The notes under the pieces were generated by a model, which made no database searches, was not told the DNA's origin, and worked only from the letters and a program-made list of their open reading frames with translations. Positions 1 through 11,500 of a stretch of DNA of 64,000 nt are shown in pieces. This stretch comes from Pseudomonas gingeri. GTDB lineage: Bacteria; Pseudomonadota; Gammaproteobacteria; Pseudomonadales; Pseudomonadaceae. The DNA is taken from the NCBI RefSeq assembly GCF_013385635.1, contig NZ_JACAPR010000008.1, forward strand, positions 248,001 to 312,000, in the 5' to 3' direction. The position numbers and the translations under genes were made by a program. Every line of letters begins with the position of its first letter. Positions within the stretch are counted from its first letter, which is position 1.

Positions 1-1284
<1,284 letters not shown>

Positions 1285-1310
1285 GCAATCCGTGAACGGA
1301 TGCGGCGGTT

Positions 1311-2552
1311 TTACCGGCTGATTTCCATCAACATCCGGGTCAGCAGATAGAAACGCGGCACCACGCTCTCGACCTCGGCATATTCATCCTCGGTGTGAAT
1401 ACCACCGCCGACGATGCCGAAACCATCCAGTGTCGCCGTCCCCACCGCAGCCGACAGGCTGGCATCAGCCGCACCACCACTACCTTCCAGGGTCAGCTTG
1501 CGGCCGATTTCGCCGTAGATCGCCTGCGCCTTGGCCGCCAGGGCATCCTGGGCCGGCGTTGGCGGCATCGGCGGCAAGCCACGGAGCAGGCTGGTCTTGA
1601 CCTCGGTGTCGGCAATCAACTTGCTGGTCGAGACCTTGGCCAGGTCGCGCTCTACCCGGTCGAACTCCTCCGGCACCAGCACCCGGACATCGGCCTTGGC
1701 AACGGCTGAATCCGGGATCACATTGACCCGGTCACCGGCCTTGAGCACCGTGAAGTTGACCGTGGTCTGCTTCTCCGGATCCCCCAGCTTGCCCAACTGG
1801 AGAATCTGGTGCGCGGCTTCCATCGCGGCATTGCGGCCGCTGTCCGGGGCCACGCCGGCATGGGCCGACTTGCCCTTGACCTCCACCACCGCCGTGCCAC
1901 TGCCCTTGCGCCAGATCACCAGGCCGTCGGCCGGGCGACCGGGCTCCAGGTTCAACGTCACATCGTGCTCCCTGGCTACCCGCTGAATCAGTTCGGTGGT
2001 GCCCTTGGAGCCGGTTTCCTCGTTGGTATCGAGCAGGAAGGTGATTTTCGCGTAGTTCTTGAAGTCCAGGTCCTGGAGGATTTTCAACGCATACAGACCG
2101 GCGACGATACCGCCCTTGTCATCCATGACGCCCGGCCCGTAGGCGCGCCCGTCCTTGATATAGAAAGGCTTGGCTGTCGCCGTGCCTTCCTTGAACACCG
2201 TGTCCATGTGCGCCATCAACAGGATCCGCGCCTTGCCGTTGCCCTTGAGGGTCGCCACGATGCTCTCGCCCGGCTCCGGCGTGGCGGGAAAGGTCTCGAT
2301 ACTTGCCCCGAGCTTTTTCAGTTCGTCGGTGACGATGGCCCGGACCTGCTTCAGGCCCGGCTCGTAGCCTGACCCCGAGTCGATATTGACCAGCCGCTCC
2401 AGCAGCTTCAAACCGTCTTCCTTGTAGTGCTCGGCCTTGTCATGGACCGGCTTGTTGACCTCGGCCAGTGCCTGAGGCGCGCCTGTCGCCAGCGCCACCC
2501 CCATGGCAAGCCCCGCCAGTGCCGCACGCTTGAAATGAAACCCCATGGTCAT
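1311..2552 (-). CDS. Periplasmic M20 metallopeptidase, glutamate carboxypeptidase type
   Basis: Dizinc M20 peptidase of the carboxypeptidase G2 type, which removes C-terminal glutamate from peptides or folate-like compounds. An N-terminal signal peptide (hydrophobic ALAGLAMGVALATG, cleavage after APQALA) places it in the periplasm. Metal-ligand motifs are visible in order: HMDTV, GVMDDKGG, NEETGS, and a late IHTEDEY histidine. The start at 2552 follows GGGAG; a second ATG two codons on (2546) is equally possible. The frame is open further upstream, but that extension lacks a ribosome site and would bury the signal peptide. Divergent from the sensor kinase gene. Confidence 0.85.
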   Translation of the reverse strand: MTMGFHFKRAALAGLAMGVALATGAPQALAEVNKPVHDKAEHYKEDGLKLLERLVNIDSGSGYEPGLKQVRAIVTDELKKLGASIETFPATPEPGESIVATLKGNGKARILLMAHMDTVFKEGTATAKPFYIKDGRAYGPGVMDDKGGIVAGLYALKILQDLDFKNYAKITFLLDTNEETGSKGTTELIQRVAREHDVTLNLEPGRPADGLVIWRKGSGTAVVEVKGKSAHAGVAPDSGRNAAMEAAHQILQLGKLGDPEKQTTVNFTVLKAGDRVNVIPDSAVAKADVRVLVPEEFDRVERDLAKVSTSKLIADTEVKTSLLRGLPPMPPTPAQDALAAKAQAIYGEIGRKLTLEGSGGAADASLSAAVGTATLDGFGIVGGGIHTEDEYAEVESVVPRFYLLTRMLMEISR

Positions 2553-2761
2553 TTTTCTCCCTGAACCCGGTTCTTGATGTTTTCTTATCGAACTGTGATC
2601 GCATCGCCCAGGCAACTTACAACGCGGGAAAGCAACCGTCGACCCGTTCAGTTCGCACCTTTGGCAAAAGGCCGTGGTAAAAACCGACGGTTTGATACAC
2701 TCATTCACGGTCGGCGCGATCGATGCCCGCCCTCTTCATCCCTTGCCAAACAGGATCCGCA

Positions 2762-4798
2762 ATGCCTTTGCGCCAGCGCCTAGAAAACCTGCCGGTCGGC
2801 CAGAAACTCCTGGCGGCCCTGCTGGTGCTGCTGACCACCGTACTGCTGGTGGCCAACCTGACCTTTATCAGCGCGGCCTACTGGATTTCCCAGGAAAGCA
2901 TGGCGCCCCAGGCCTTGCAGACCATCGGCCGGCTGGTGTCAAACCCGAACCTGGCCAGCCAGGCACTGGATTCCGCCGCCAATGCCGAGACGCTGCTCAA
3001 GGAGCTCAACACCTACTCCCCCCTGCGGGCCGCCGCCATCTATGACGGCAAGGGTGATCGACTGGCCCAGTTGCAACACGGTGACCGCCTGAAACTGCCG
3101 GAACGCTATCGGCATATCGAAGCCTGGCGCCTGACCGAATTTCGCAGCAACCAGGTGATCGACATGCCACGCCCGGGCCAGGCACCCGGGCACCTGTTGC
3201 TGGTGGCCAGCAGCGAGTTGCCGGTGGCCTTCTACACCGGGACCCTGACCGCCAGCCTGGGCATCCTGATCTTCAGCGTCCTGTTGTGGCTGATCATTGC
3301 CCGGCAGATCAAGCGACTGATCACCCGGCCGATCCACGAACTGGAGGAACTGTCACGCCAGGTGACCCGCGAGGAGAACTACTCACTGCGGGCCTCACGG
3401 GGCAACCACGATGAAATCGGCAGCCTGGCCGAAGCCTTCAACACCATGCTCTCACGCATCGAAGCCCGCGAGCAGCAGCTCAAACGCGCCCGGGACGACT
3501 CCCAGGCCGCCTATGACCAGGCCCAGGGCCTGGCCGAAGAGACCCGGCATACCAACCGCAAGCTGGAGCTCGAAGTCCAGGTCCGCAGCAAGATCGAGAA
3601 AAAACTCACCGGTTTCCAGAACTACCTCAACAGCATCATCGACTCCATGCCCTCGGCACTGATCGCCCTGGACGAGCAGCTCTATGTCACCCAGTGGAAC
3701 CAGGAAGCCAGCGCGCTCTCCGGCACCCGCCTGGACGAGGCCCTGAACCAGCCGATCTTCCTTGCCTTCGAGCCGCTGAAACCCTTTCTGCCGCAGCTCA
3801 AGGACACCGTCGAACAACACAGCGTGGCGAAGATCGAGCGCGTTACCTGGATCAAGGACGACGAGGCCCGCCACTATGCGCTGACCTTCTACCCGCTGAT
3901 GGGCGGCGCCGGGCGCGGCGTGGTGATCCGCATCGATGACATCACCCAGCGCCTGTCCCTGGAAGAAATGATGGTGCAGTCGGAAAAGATGCTCTCGGTC
4001 GGCGGGCTCGCCGCCGGCATGGCCCACGAGATCAACAATCCGCTGGGGGCGATCCTGCACAATGTGCAGAACATCCGCCGACGCCTGTCCGCGGAGTTGC
4101 CGAAAAACCTCGAGTACGCCGAACAGGCCGGAATCGACCTGGACACCGTCAACCGGTACCTGAAGAGTCGCGAAGTTCCGCAACTGCTCGACGGCATCCA
4201 GCAGGCCGGCGCACGAGCGGCCAAGATCGTCACCCACATGCTCAGTTTCAGCCGACGCAGCAAGCGGGAAATGGCTCCCTGCGATCTGCCGGCCCTGATC
4301 GACCAGGCTGTGGAAATCGCCGGCAACGACTTCGACCTGGCCATCGGGTTCGACTTCAAGGGCCAGGCCATCATCCGCCAGTTCGATCCGCAGCTCGGAC
4401 CGGTCCCCGGCACCGCCAACGAGTTGGAACAAGTTCTGTTGAACCTGCTGAAGAACGCCGCGCAGGCCATCCATCAGCGTGACGACGATCGTGAGCCAGG
4501 GCGCATCACCCTGCGCACCCGACTGAACCCGCCATGGGCGGAAATCCAGGTCGAGGACAACGGCATCGGCATGTCGGAGAACATCCGCAAGCGCACCTTC
4601 GAACCCTTCTTCACCACCAAGGAGATCGGCCAGGGCACCGGACTGGGGCTGTCAGTCTCCTATTTCATCATCACCAACAACCACAAGGGCCAGATGGAAG
4701 TGCAATCGACCCTTGGTCAGGGCACTTGTTTCACCCTGCGCCTGCCGCTGGCCGGTAGCCAGGCCACCCTCCCCGTACTGAACCAAACGGAGCTGTAA
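2762..4798 (+). CDS. Membrane sensor histidine kinase (HAMP-PAS-HisKA-HATPase)
   Basis: A 678-residue membrane histidine kinase. Segment order: first membrane helix at about 15-36, a periplasmic sensor of about 130 residues, a second helix (about 165-190), HAMP, coiled coil, a PAS-like domain (about 290-400), then a HisKA dimerization domain with phospho-acceptor H422 in AHEINNPLG. The ATPase domain shows the N box (NLLKNAAQAI), G1 (DNGIGM), F box (EPFFTT) and G2 (GTGLGLS). The chosen ATG follows AGGA. No response regulator adjoins it here; the truncated gene at the window start may encode one. PAO1 order suggests it corresponds to PA4398. The signal sensed is unknown. Confidence 0.88.
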   Translation: MPLRQRLENLPVGQKLLAALLVLLTTVLLVANLTFISAAYWISQESMAPQALQTIGRLVSNPNLASQALDSAANAETLLKELNTYSPLRAAAIYDGKGDRLAQLQHGDRLKLPERYRHIEAWRLTEFRSNQVIDMPRPGQAPGHLLLVASSELPVAFYTGTLTASLGILIFSVLLWLIIARQIKRLITRPIHELEELSRQVTREENYSLRASRGNHDEIGSLAEAFNTMLSRIEAREQQLKRARDDSQAAYDQAQGLAEETRHTNRKLELEVQVRSKIEKKLTGFQNYLNSIIDSMPSALIALDEQLYVTQWNQEASALSGTRLDEALNQPIFLAFEPLKPFLPQLKDTVEQHSVAKIERVTWIKDDEARHYALTFYPLMGGAGRGVVIRIDDITQRLSLEEMMVQSEKMLSVGGLAAGMAHEINNPLGAILHNVQNIRRRLSAELPKNLEYAEQAGIDLDTVNRYLKSREVPQLLDGIQQAGARAAKIVTHMLSFSRRSKREMAPCDLPALIDQAVEIAGNDFDLAIGFDFKGQAIIRQFDPQLGPVPGTANELEQVLLNLLKNAAQAIHQRDDDREPGRITLRTRLNPPWAEIQVEDNGIGMSENIRKRTFEPFFTTKEIGQGTGLGLSVSYFIITNNHKGQMEVQSTLGQGTCFTLRLPLAGSQATLPVLNQTEL

Positions 4799-4800
4799 CC

Positions 4801-5385
4801 ATGGGTTTTCGCCTGTCGAAGATTTACACAAGGACCGGTGACACCGGCGAAACCGGGCTGGGTGACGGTCGTCGCGTGCCCAAGGATCATCCACGGATCG
4901 AAGCCATCGGTGAAGTCGATAGTCTCAACAGCCAGCTTGGCTTGCTGTTGGCGGGCCTGGCGGAACTGGTGGTCATCCACCCGGAGCTGGAGGAATTGAT
5001 CGAGGTGCTCGCGCCTTGCCAGCACCGACTGTTCGACCTCGGCGGCGAACTGGCGATGCCGGAGTACCGGGCACTGAACAAAAGCGAAATCGACCGGCTG
5101 GAAGCCGCTATAGATCGCTGGAACGAAGAACTCGGACCATTGGAGAATTTCATCCTGCCAGGCGGTTCGACGCTGATCGCCCAGGCCCATGTCTGCCGCA
5201 GCCTGGCACGCAGCGCAGAACGCCGTTGCCAGCAGCTCAATGCGCTGGAACCGTTGGGCGGCGTGGGGCTGGCCTATATCAATCGGCTATCGGATTTGTT
5301 CTTCGTCGCGGCACGACTGATTGCCCGTCGCGAAAAAATTGCCGAGATCCTCTGGGAAGCGGCGAAGAAACCGGTTTCCCACTGA
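4801..5385 (+). CDS. PduO-type cob(I)alamin adenosyltransferase
   Basis: Transfers the adenosyl group of ATP to cob(I)alamin, giving coenzyme B12 in the cytosol. The 194-residue length and motifs fit the PduO/MMAB family: the N-terminal loop YTRTGDTGETGLGDG (ATP binding), EVDSLNSQLG, then FILPGG and CRSLARSAERR near the end. The ATG begins two bases after the stop of the sensor kinase gene, so the two are probably co-transcribed. That link is notable because nothing about the kinase itself suggests cobalamin. A REP pair follows the stop. Confidence 0.9.
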   Translation: MGFRLSKIYTRTGDTGETGLGDGRRVPKDHPRIEAIGEVDSLNSQLGLLLAGLAELVVIHPELEELIEVLAPCQHRLFDLGGELAMPEYRALNKSEIDRLEAAIDRWNEELGPLENFILPGGSTLIAQAHVCRSLARSAERRCQQLNALEPLGGVGLAYINRLSDLFFVAARLIARREKIAEILWEAAKKPVSH

Positions 5386-5437
5386 GACTCAAACTGCATT
5401 GAGCCTGCAACAACGCTCTCAAGACCTGGCTGAACTT

Positions 5438-5571
5438 TGTGGCGAGCGGGCTTGCCCGCGCTCGACTGCGCAGCAGTCGCAAAACCAGTCAACTCGGTCT
5501 ACCCGATAAACTGGGTTCGCAGATTTCAGGGGCGCTTCGCACCCCAGCGCAGGCAAGCCCGCTCGCTACAA
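5438..5571. repeat. REP pair (REPIN-like)
   Basis: Two inverted copies of the Pseudomonas REP core flank about 90 bp: GAGCGGGCTTGCCCGCG at the left and GGCAAGCCCGCTCGC at the right. It lies between two convergent genes (adenosyltransferase and the Nudix gene), a common REP site. No coding potential is seen inside. Confidence 0.75.
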
Positions 5572-5595
5572 GTTCGCGGAACACCAGAACCGTCG

Positions 5596-6537
5596 TTACT
5601 GCGGCCAGAACGCCCTTATACCCGCCACACCCTGCGCCCCGGTTTCCCAGGCACGTTGCAGCTCTTGCGGACCAACCCCCCCCAGCAAGTACACCGGGCG
5701 GTTGAAACCGGCGATCAACTGCTGCGCCGGTTCCCAGCCCAAGGGCTGCGCACCCGGATGGGTCAGGGTCGGCTGGACCGGCGACAGGGTCACAAAATCC
5801 ACCCCCATCTGCTCGGCCAGTGCCAGCTCTTCCCCATCATGACACGACGCCGCCAGCCAGCGATCCTTGGGCAACGGGCGACCGGCACTGGCGTACTTGC
5901 GCAACTGCGCCGCGGTGATATGCCAACCGGCCGAAGGAAAATCACCCAACCATTCGAACGGTCCCTTGAGCATCAGTTGTGCCTTGCCGGCGCACAAACC
6001 GACCGCATCCACCGCTAGGTCGCGATACTTCGGATCGTAACCGTTCGGTGCACGCAACTGGACCAGCTTGATCCCGCCGGCAATCGCCTTCTGGATGCCC
6101 CGCAACAGCTCCGGTGTCTCCAGGCCGTCCGGCGTAATCAGGTACTCGCCTGGCAAACGGGCTGCGGCGATGATCGGCTGGTTGGCCGCCGGAAACTCGT
6201 AATCCGCCAGTTCCCGCTGCGTGACCCAGGCCAGGGGCTGGCCTTCGGCGCCATGGGGTTCGCCGGTAAAAGCCGAGACTTCCCAGACATCCAGCAACAC
6301 CTGCTTGTCCGGATAGTCATGGCGAACCTTGATCAAGGGCCGGGCGGTGGTGACCAGGATCCCCAACTCTTCCCGCAGTTCACGGGCCAGGGCCACGGCT
6401 ACCGCTTCGCCCTCCTCGACCTTGCCGCCGGGGAACTCCCACAGGCCGCCCTGGTGCTGGGAATCGGCACGCCGGGCGATCAGGATCCGTCCTTCGGTGC
6501 CTCGAATAACGGCTGCGGCCACATGTACGCGTTTCAC
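5596..6537 (-). CDS. Nudix hydrolase fused to a ThiE-like domain
   Basis: A 313-residue fusion. Residues 1-130 form a MutT-type Nudix domain with a complete Nudix box beginning GGKVEEGE and ending RELREELGI, for hydrolysing oxidised or unusual nucleoside diphosphate derivatives. The rest (about 140-310) is a TIM-barrel domain like thiamine-phosphate synthase/TenI (VQLRAP, HITAAQL, LLGGVGPQEL). This fusion is familiar in Pseudomonas; the role of the second domain is unsettled. The start is a GTG at 6537 with AGGAG eight bases upstream, giving VKRVHVAA, better supported than the further-upstream ATG. It lies downstream of argJ in the same direction. Confidence 0.85.
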   Translation of the reverse strand: MKRVHVAAAVIRGTEGRILIARRADSQHQGGLWEFPGGKVEEGEAVAVALARELREELGILVTTARPLIKVRHDYPDKQVLLDVWEVSAFTGEPHGAEGQPLAWVTQRELADYEFPAANQPIIAAARLPGEYLITPDGLETPELLRGIQKAIAGGIKLVQLRAPNGYDPKYRDLAVDAVGLCAGKAQLMLKGPFEWLGDFPSAGWHITAAQLRKYASAGRPLPKDRWLAASCHDGEELALAEQMGVDFVTLSPVQPTLTHPGAQPLGWEPAQQLIAGFNRPVYLLGGVGPQELQRAWETGAQGVAGIRAFWPQ

Positions 6538-6605
6538 GCTGAAAGCTCCTGTAAATCCAGCTTCTGCAAGATCGGGCATGATCGCAAAGTCTTTGCCGGC
6601 CTTCG

Positions 6606-6638
6606 GGCCTCTTCGCGGGCAAGCCCTGCTCCTACAAG
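6606..6638. repeat. Single REP element between argJ and the Nudix gene
   Basis: A single REP (CTTCGCGGGCAAGCC followed by TGCTCCTAC) lies in the roughly 115 bp separating argJ from the downstream Nudix gene. Such elements in transcribed spacers often stabilise upstream mRNA; that role is inferred here. Confidence 0.6.
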
Positions 6639-6652
6639 GGAGGGTGTCGTGG

Positions 6653-7870
6653 TTACGTGCGGTATTCCGCGTTGATCTTCACGTACTCGTGGGACAGGTC
6701 GGTGGTCCAGATGGTTTCGCTGCACCCGCCACGTCCCAGCTCGATACGAATGGTGATTTCCTCGCGGGCCATCACCGCCGAGCCCTGCTCCTCGGTATAG
6801 GTCGAGGCACGGGCACCACGGCTGGCGATGCAGACTTCACCGAGGAACACATCGATCTTGCTCACATCGAGGTCCGCGACACCGGCGCGGCCGACCGCCG
6901 CCAGGATACGACCCCAGTTCGGGTCGGAGGCGAACAGCGCGGTCTTGATCAGGGGCGAATGGGCCACGGTATAGCCAACGTCCAGGCATTCCTGATGAGT
7001 GCCACCACCATTGACTTCAACAGTGACGAACTTGGTCGCGCCTTCGCCGTCACGGACAATCGCCTGGGCCACTTCCATGCAGACCTCGAATACCGCCTGC
7101 TTCAGGGCCGCGAACAGCGGACCGCTGGCCTCGGTGATTTCCGGCAGCTTGGCCTGGCCGGTAGCGATCAACATGCAGCAGTCGTTGGTCGAGGTGTCGC
7201 CATCGATGGTGATGCGGTTGAACGACTTGTTGGCGCCATCGAGCATCAGGTTCTGCAGGACTTCGCGGGAAACCTTGGCATCCGTGGCGATGTAACCGAG
7301 CATGGTCGCCATGTTCGGTCGGATCATCCCGGCACCCTTGCTGATGCCGGTCACGGTGACGGTGACGCCGTCGTGCTGGAACTGGCGGCTGGCGCCCTTG
7401 GGCAAGGTGTCGGTGGTCATGATGCCGGTGGCGGCAGCGGCCCAGTTGTCCACGGACAGATCGTCCAGGGCAGCCTGCAGCGCGCCTTCGATCTTCTCGA
7501 CCGGCAATGGCTCGCCGATCACGCCGGTGGAGTATGGCAGTACGGCGTTGGCATCGACGCCCGCCAGTTCAGCCAGTTTGGCGCAAGTGCGCGCCGCCGC
7601 GACCAGGCCGGGTTCACCGGTACCGGCGTTGGCATTGCCGGTGTTGGTCAACAGGTAACGTACCGGCCCCTGCACACGCTGCCTGGCCAGGATCACCGGC
7701 GCGGCGCAGAACGCGTTCAAGGTGAACACGCCGGCCACGGTGGAGCCTTCGGCGCAGCGCATGACCACGACATCCTTGCGCCCCGGGCGCTTGATACCCG
7801 CCGAGGCGATGCCGAGTTCAAAACCGGCAACCGGGTGCAACGTTGGCAAAGGACCAAGACCAACAGCCAT
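6653..7870 (-). CDS. argJ: Bifunctional glutamate N-acetyltransferase / ornithine acetyltransferase
   Basis: Carries out the acetyl-recycling step of arginine biosynthesis, moving acetyl from N-acetylornithine to glutamate; some members also use acetyl-CoA. The precursor self-cleaves before the threonine in MATMLG, visible in [12 protein letters not shown], to make alpha and beta chains. Other family blocks are [18 protein letters not shown] and DGDTSTND. The 405-residue protein is of usual length. The ATG at 7870 has AGGAG seven bases upstream. It follows secA in the same direction, but a strong terminator lies between them. Confidence 0.95.
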   Translation of the reverse strand: MAVGLGPLPTLHPVAGFELGIASAGIKRPGRKDVVVMRCAEGSTVAGVFTLNAFCAAPVILARQRVQGPVRYLLTNTGNANAGTGEPGLVAAARTCAKLAELAGVDANAVLPYSTGVIGEPLPVEKIEGALQAALDDLSVDNWAAAATGIMTTDTLPKGASRQFQHDGVTVTVTGISKGAGMIRPNMATMLGYIATDAKVSREVLQNLMLDGANKSFNRITIDGDTSTNDCCMLIATGQAKLPEITEASGPLFAALKQAVFEVCMEVAQAIVRDGEGATKFVTVEVNGGGTHQECLDVGYTVAHSPLIKTALFASDPNWGRILAAVGRAGVADLDVSKIDVFLGEVCIASRGARASTYTEEQGSAVMAREEITIRIELGRGGCSETIWTTDLSHEYVKINAEYRT

Positions 7871-7938
7871 GAATGCGCTCCTTTCAATGTTCAATGTGAT
7901 GTCTGCACTGTCGCTATAAAGGACAGTGTTTCAAATGG

Positions 7939-7970
7939 AAAAACGCCGCGACGGCAAGCCGGTCGCGGCG
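7939..7970 (-). terminator. Rho-independent terminator of secA
   Basis: On the minus strand a nine-base-pair stem (CGCCGCGAC with GTCGCGGCG), extended by an inner GGC/GCC, is followed by five T. It lies just beyond the secA stop and upstream of argJ, so the two genes are separate transcription units. Confidence 0.85.
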
Positions 7971-7996
7971 TGGTAGCTCAGAGTCCAACAGAAACC

Positions 7997-10732
7997 TTAG
8001 CTGATCTGCCCGTGGCAGTGCTTGTACTTCTTGCCCGAACCGCAGTAGCACAACTCGTTGCGACCCAGCTTCTGCTCGTTGCGTACCGGAGCGGTGGCCA
8101 GGGCGACATCAATCTCTTCCCCCAGCACTTCCGGCTCTTCCAGGCCAGGCGCCTCGGCGTGCTGGAACTGCATGCGCTGGGCCAGGGCTTCGGCTTCCTG
8201 GCGCAGGCGGGCTTCTTCTTCGATCGGGTCTTCGCGGCGCACCTGGACGTGGGACAACACACGGATCGAGTCGCGCTTGATCGAATCGAGCAGTTCGGAG
8301 AACAGCGTGAACGACTCGCGCTTGTACTCCTGCTTCGGGTTCTTCTGGGCATAACCGCGCAGGTGGATACCGTGGCGCAGGTGATCCATGGTCGACAGGT
8401 GATCTTTCCACAGGTCGTCCAGCACACGCAGCACGATCTGCTTCTCGAAAGTGCGCAGCGCTTCGGCGCTGGCCTGCTCTTCCTTCTCGTTGTACGCCGC
8501 CAGCAGCTCGTTGAGGAGCTTCTCGCGCAGGGTTTCCTCATACAGGTGATCGTCTTCGTCGAGCCATTGCTGGATCGGCAGCTTCACGCCGAAATCGGTT
8601 TCCAGGGCGGCTTCCAGCCCGGCAACGTCCCACTGCTCCGGCAACGACTGCGGCGGAATGTGGGCGCTGACAGTGGCGTTGAGCACATCCTGGCGGAAGT
8701 CGGAGATGGTTTCGCCGATATTGTCGGCGGCCAGCAACGTGTTGCGCATGTGATAGATCACTTTACGCTGTTCGTTGTTGACGTCATCGAATTCGAGCAG
8801 TTGCTTGCGGATGTCGAAGTTGCGGCCTTCAACCTTGCGCTGGGCCTTTTCGATGGCGTTGGTCACCATGCGGTGCTCGATCGCCTCGCCGGGCTGCATG
8901 CCCAGGGCCTTCATGAAGTTCTTCACCCGATCGGAGGCGAAGATGCGCATCAGGCTGTCTTCCAGGGACAGGTAGAAACGGCTGGAACCGGCGTCACCCT
9001 GGCGACCGGCACGACCACGCAGCTGGTTGTCGATACGGCGCGATTCGTGACGCTCGGAAGCGATCACCTGCAGGCCGCCCGATTCGAGCACCTGCTGGTG
9101 ACGCTTCTGCCAATCGGCCTTGATCTGGGCGATCTGCTCCGGTGTCGGGCTTTCCAGGGAAGCCACTTCGACTTCCCAGTTGCCGCCCAGCAGGATGTCG
9201 GTACCGCGACCCGCCATGTTGGTGGCAATGGTCAATGCCCCCGGACGACCGGCCTGGGCAATGATTTCCGCTTCCTTTTCATGGAACTTGGCGTTCAGGA
9301 CCTTGTGCTCGATACCCTTCTGGTTGAGCAGGTTGGACATGTGCTCGGAGGTTTCGATGGTCGCGGTACCTACCAGCACCGGACGGCCCTGCTTCAGGGA
9401 CTCCTCGATATCGGTGATGATCGCCGCGTACTTCTCGTCGGCGGTCAGGAACACCAGGTCGTTGTAGTCCTTGCGCGCCAGTGGCTTGTTCGGCGGGATG
9501 ACCATCACCGACAGGCCGTAGATCTGATGGAACTCGAACGCTTCGGTGTCGGCGGTACCGGTCATGCCGGACAGCTTGGTATAGAGACGGAAGTAGTTCT
9601 GGAACGTGGTCGACGCCAGGGTCTGGCTTTCGGCCTGGATATTGAGGACTTCTTTCGCCTCGATGGCCTGGTGCAGGCCTTCGGACAGGCGACGACCCGG
9701 CATGGTGCGACCGGTGTGCTCGTCGACCAGGACCACCTGGCCATCCTGCACGATGTATTCGACGTTGCGGTGGAACAGCTTGTGCGCGCGCAGGCCGGCA
9801 TAGACGTGGGTCAACAGGCCGAGGTTATGCGCCGAGTACAGGCTCTCGCCTTCGGCCAGCAGGCCGACCTGGGTCAGCATCTCTTCGATGAACTGGTGAC
9901 CGGCTTCGTTCAACTCGACCTGGCGGGTCTTCTCGTCGATGCTGAAGTGACCTTCCTTGGTCACCACGCCTTCGACTTCCTCGATGTGCTGGGTCAGGCG
10001 CGGGATCAGCTTGTTGATCTCGGTGTACAGACGCGAGCTGTCTTCGGCCTGGCCGGAGATGATCAGCGGGGTACGGGCCTCGTCGATCAGGATGGAGTCG
10101 ACTTCGTCGATCACGGCGAAGTTCAGCTCGCGCTGGAACTTCTCTTCCATGCTGAACGCCATGTTGTCGCGCAGGTAGTCGAAACCGAATTCGTTGTTGG
10201 TGCCGTAGGTGATATCGGCGGCGTAGGCCGCACGCTTCTCTTCCGGCGGCTGGAACGGCGTGACCACGCCGACCGTCAGGCCGAGGAACTCATAGAGCGG
10301 ACGCATCCAGTTGGCGTCACGGCGGGCCAGGTAGTCGTTCACCGTCACCACGTGCACGCCCTTGCCGGACAGCGCGTTGAGGTAGACGCCCAGGGTGGCT
10401 ACCAGGGTTTTACCCTCACCGGTACGCATCTCGGCGATCATGCCTTCGTGCAAGGTCATGCCGCCGATCAATTGTACGTCGAAGTGGCGCATGCCCATGA
10501 CCCGCTTGCCGGCTTCACGGGCGACCGCAAAAGCTTCCGGCAGGATCTTGTCGAGGGTTTCACCTTTGGCTAAGCGGGCCTTGAACTCTTCGGTCTTGGC
10601 GCGCAATTGCTCATCCGAAAGGGCCACCATTTGCTCTTCGAAGGCATTGACGATCTGTACCGTCTTGAGCATGCGTTTGACTTCACGCTCGTTCTTGCTT
10701 CCAAAAAGTTTCTTTAACAAAGGCGCAAACAT
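7997..10732 (-). CDS. secA: Preprotein translocase ATPase SecA
   Basis: Motor ATPase that drives unfolded preproteins through the SecYEG channel at the inner membrane. The 911-residue protein has Walker A MRTGEGKT at 102-109, the DEAD-like box VIDEVDS, helicase motif [10 protein letters not shown] and [13 protein letters not shown]-terminal zinc motif ([12 protein letters not shown]) binds SecB. The ATG at 10732 gives the conserved N-terminus [12 protein letters not shown]. Divergent from dciA, as I recall in P. aeruginosa (PA4403/PA4405). Confidence 0.98.
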   Translation of the reverse strand: MFAPLLKKLFGSKNEREVKRMLKTVQIVNAFEEQMVALSDEQLRAKTEEFKARLAKGETLDKILPEAFAVAREAGKRVMGMRHFDVQLIGGMTLHEGMIAEMRTGEGKTLVATLGVYLNALSGKGVHVVTVNDYLARRDANWMRPLYEFLGLTVGVVTPFQPPEEKRAAYAADITYGTNNEFGFDYLRDNMAFSMEEKFQRELNFAVIDEVDSILIDEARTPLIISGQAEDSSRLYTEINKLIPRLTQHIEEVEGVVTKEGHFSIDEKTRQVELNEAGHQFIEEMLTQVGLLAEGESLYSAHNLGLLTHVYAGLRAHKLFHRNVEYIVQDGQVVLVDEHTGRTMPGRRLSEGLHQAIEAKEVLNIQAESQTLASTTFQNYFRLYTKLSGMTGTADTEAFEFHQIYGLSVMVIPPNKPLARKDYNDLVFLTADEKYAAIITDIEESLKQGRPVLVGTATIETSEHMSNLLNQKGIEHKVLNAKFHEKEAEIIAQAGRPGALTIATNMAGRGTDILLGGNWEVEVASLESPTPEQIAQIKADWQKRHQQVLESGGLQVIASERHESRRIDNQLRGRAGRQGDAGSSRFYLSLEDSLMRIFASDRVKNFMKALGMQPGEAIEHRMVTNAIEKAQRKVEGRNFDIRKQLLEFDDVNNEQRKVIYHMRNTLLAADNIGETISDFRQDVLNATVSAHIPPQSLPEQWDVAGLEAALETDFGVKLPIQQWLDEDDHLYEETLREKLLNELLAAYNEKEEQASAEALRTFEKQIVLRVLDDLWKDHLSTMDHLRHGIHLRGYAQKNPKQEYKRESFTLFSELLDSIKRDSIRVLSHVQVRREDPIEEEARLRQEAEALAQRMQFQHAEAPGLEEPEVLGEEIDVALATAPVRNEQKLGRNELCYCGSGKKYKHCHGQIS

Positions 10733-11040
10733 ATCGGCAGGTTCTTCCACACATAGGGATGGAGGGCGGCCCCGTGAGTCGCCCGAGCAGCCCTCATGGC
10801 CGCATGCGAACGAGCATTCTACCCGGAAACGGTGGTGAGGAAAGTGGCGTTATTCCACGATGCTGGCACTGCGCTTTGACGGGGCCACTCTAAAATAAGG
10901 TCTTTTTCCCGAACTTCAAGCCATCAAGCCCGGAAACTGGTTGCAGACTTTAGGGGCAAAGCCGGTCTGCATCAATGGGGGCCGGCTGCCCTGGCCGTTT
11001 CTGCTACCATGGCTGCTCTGTTACTTCAGGTGTCTGAATC
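10733..11040. other. Divergent secA/dciA intergenic region
   Basis: About 308 bp between divergent secA and dciA, so promoters for both must lie here. An AT-rich patch (CTAAAATAAGG near 10890) is the only promoter-like stretch I see. No convincing -35/-10 pair, RNA or small gene could be supported. Confidence 0.4.
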
Positions 11041-11496
11041 ATGGCATTTCGCCCACTCACCGCCCGGGCACCCGCCGTCCTGCTTCGCGAAGCCAAACCG
11101 CTGAAAGCGATTTTCAGCCATGCACAACGCCTCGCCCACCTGCAGCGCCTGGTGGAAAGCCAGCTGCAGCCCGCGGCCCGCGAGCACTGTCATGTAGCCT
11201 CCTGGCGCGAAGGCAGCCTGCTGTTGATCGTCACCGACGGGCACTGGGCGACCCGCCTGCGCTACCAGCAAAAACGCCTGCAACGACAATTGCAGGCGTT
11301 CGATGTGTTCATCGGCCTGAACCGCATCCTGTTCAAGGTACAACCGCCGACCGTCCAGCAGGGCGCGGCCGGCCACACCATGGACCTGTCGATCAATGCC
11401 GCGCAGACCATCCAGGATACCGCCGACGGCATCAGCGATCCGAACCTGCGTGCGGCCCTCGAACGCCTGGCCAGCCACGCCAGGCCCAAGGCCTGA
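11041..11496 (+). CDS. dciA: DciA-family (DUF721) helicase-loading protein
   Basis: A 151-residue protein of the DUF721 family. DciA is the ancestral loader/activator of the replicative helicase DnaB in bacteria without DnaC. The N-terminal KH-like half includes LQRLVESQLQP and the family block VASWREGSLLLIVTDGHWATRLRYQ; the C-terminal tail is short and probably disordered. Position divergent from secA matches the PAO1 locus. The gene ends four bases from the convergent HerA-like gene. Confidence 0.85.
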   Translation: MAFRPLTARAPAVLLREAKPLKAIFSHAQRLAHLQRLVESQLQPAAREHCHVASWREGSLLLIVTDGHWATRLRYQQKRLQRQLQAFDVFIGLNRILFKVQPPTVQQGAAGHTMDLSINAAQTIQDTADGISDPNLRAALERLASHARPKA

Positions 11497-11500
11497 GCAC

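Noticed and set aside
6329..10573. A 1414-codon open frame on the plus strand
   Set aside because: It lies opposite argJ and secA, is rich in Arg, Gly, His and Gln as GC-rich antisense frames are, and has no family motif or ribosome site.
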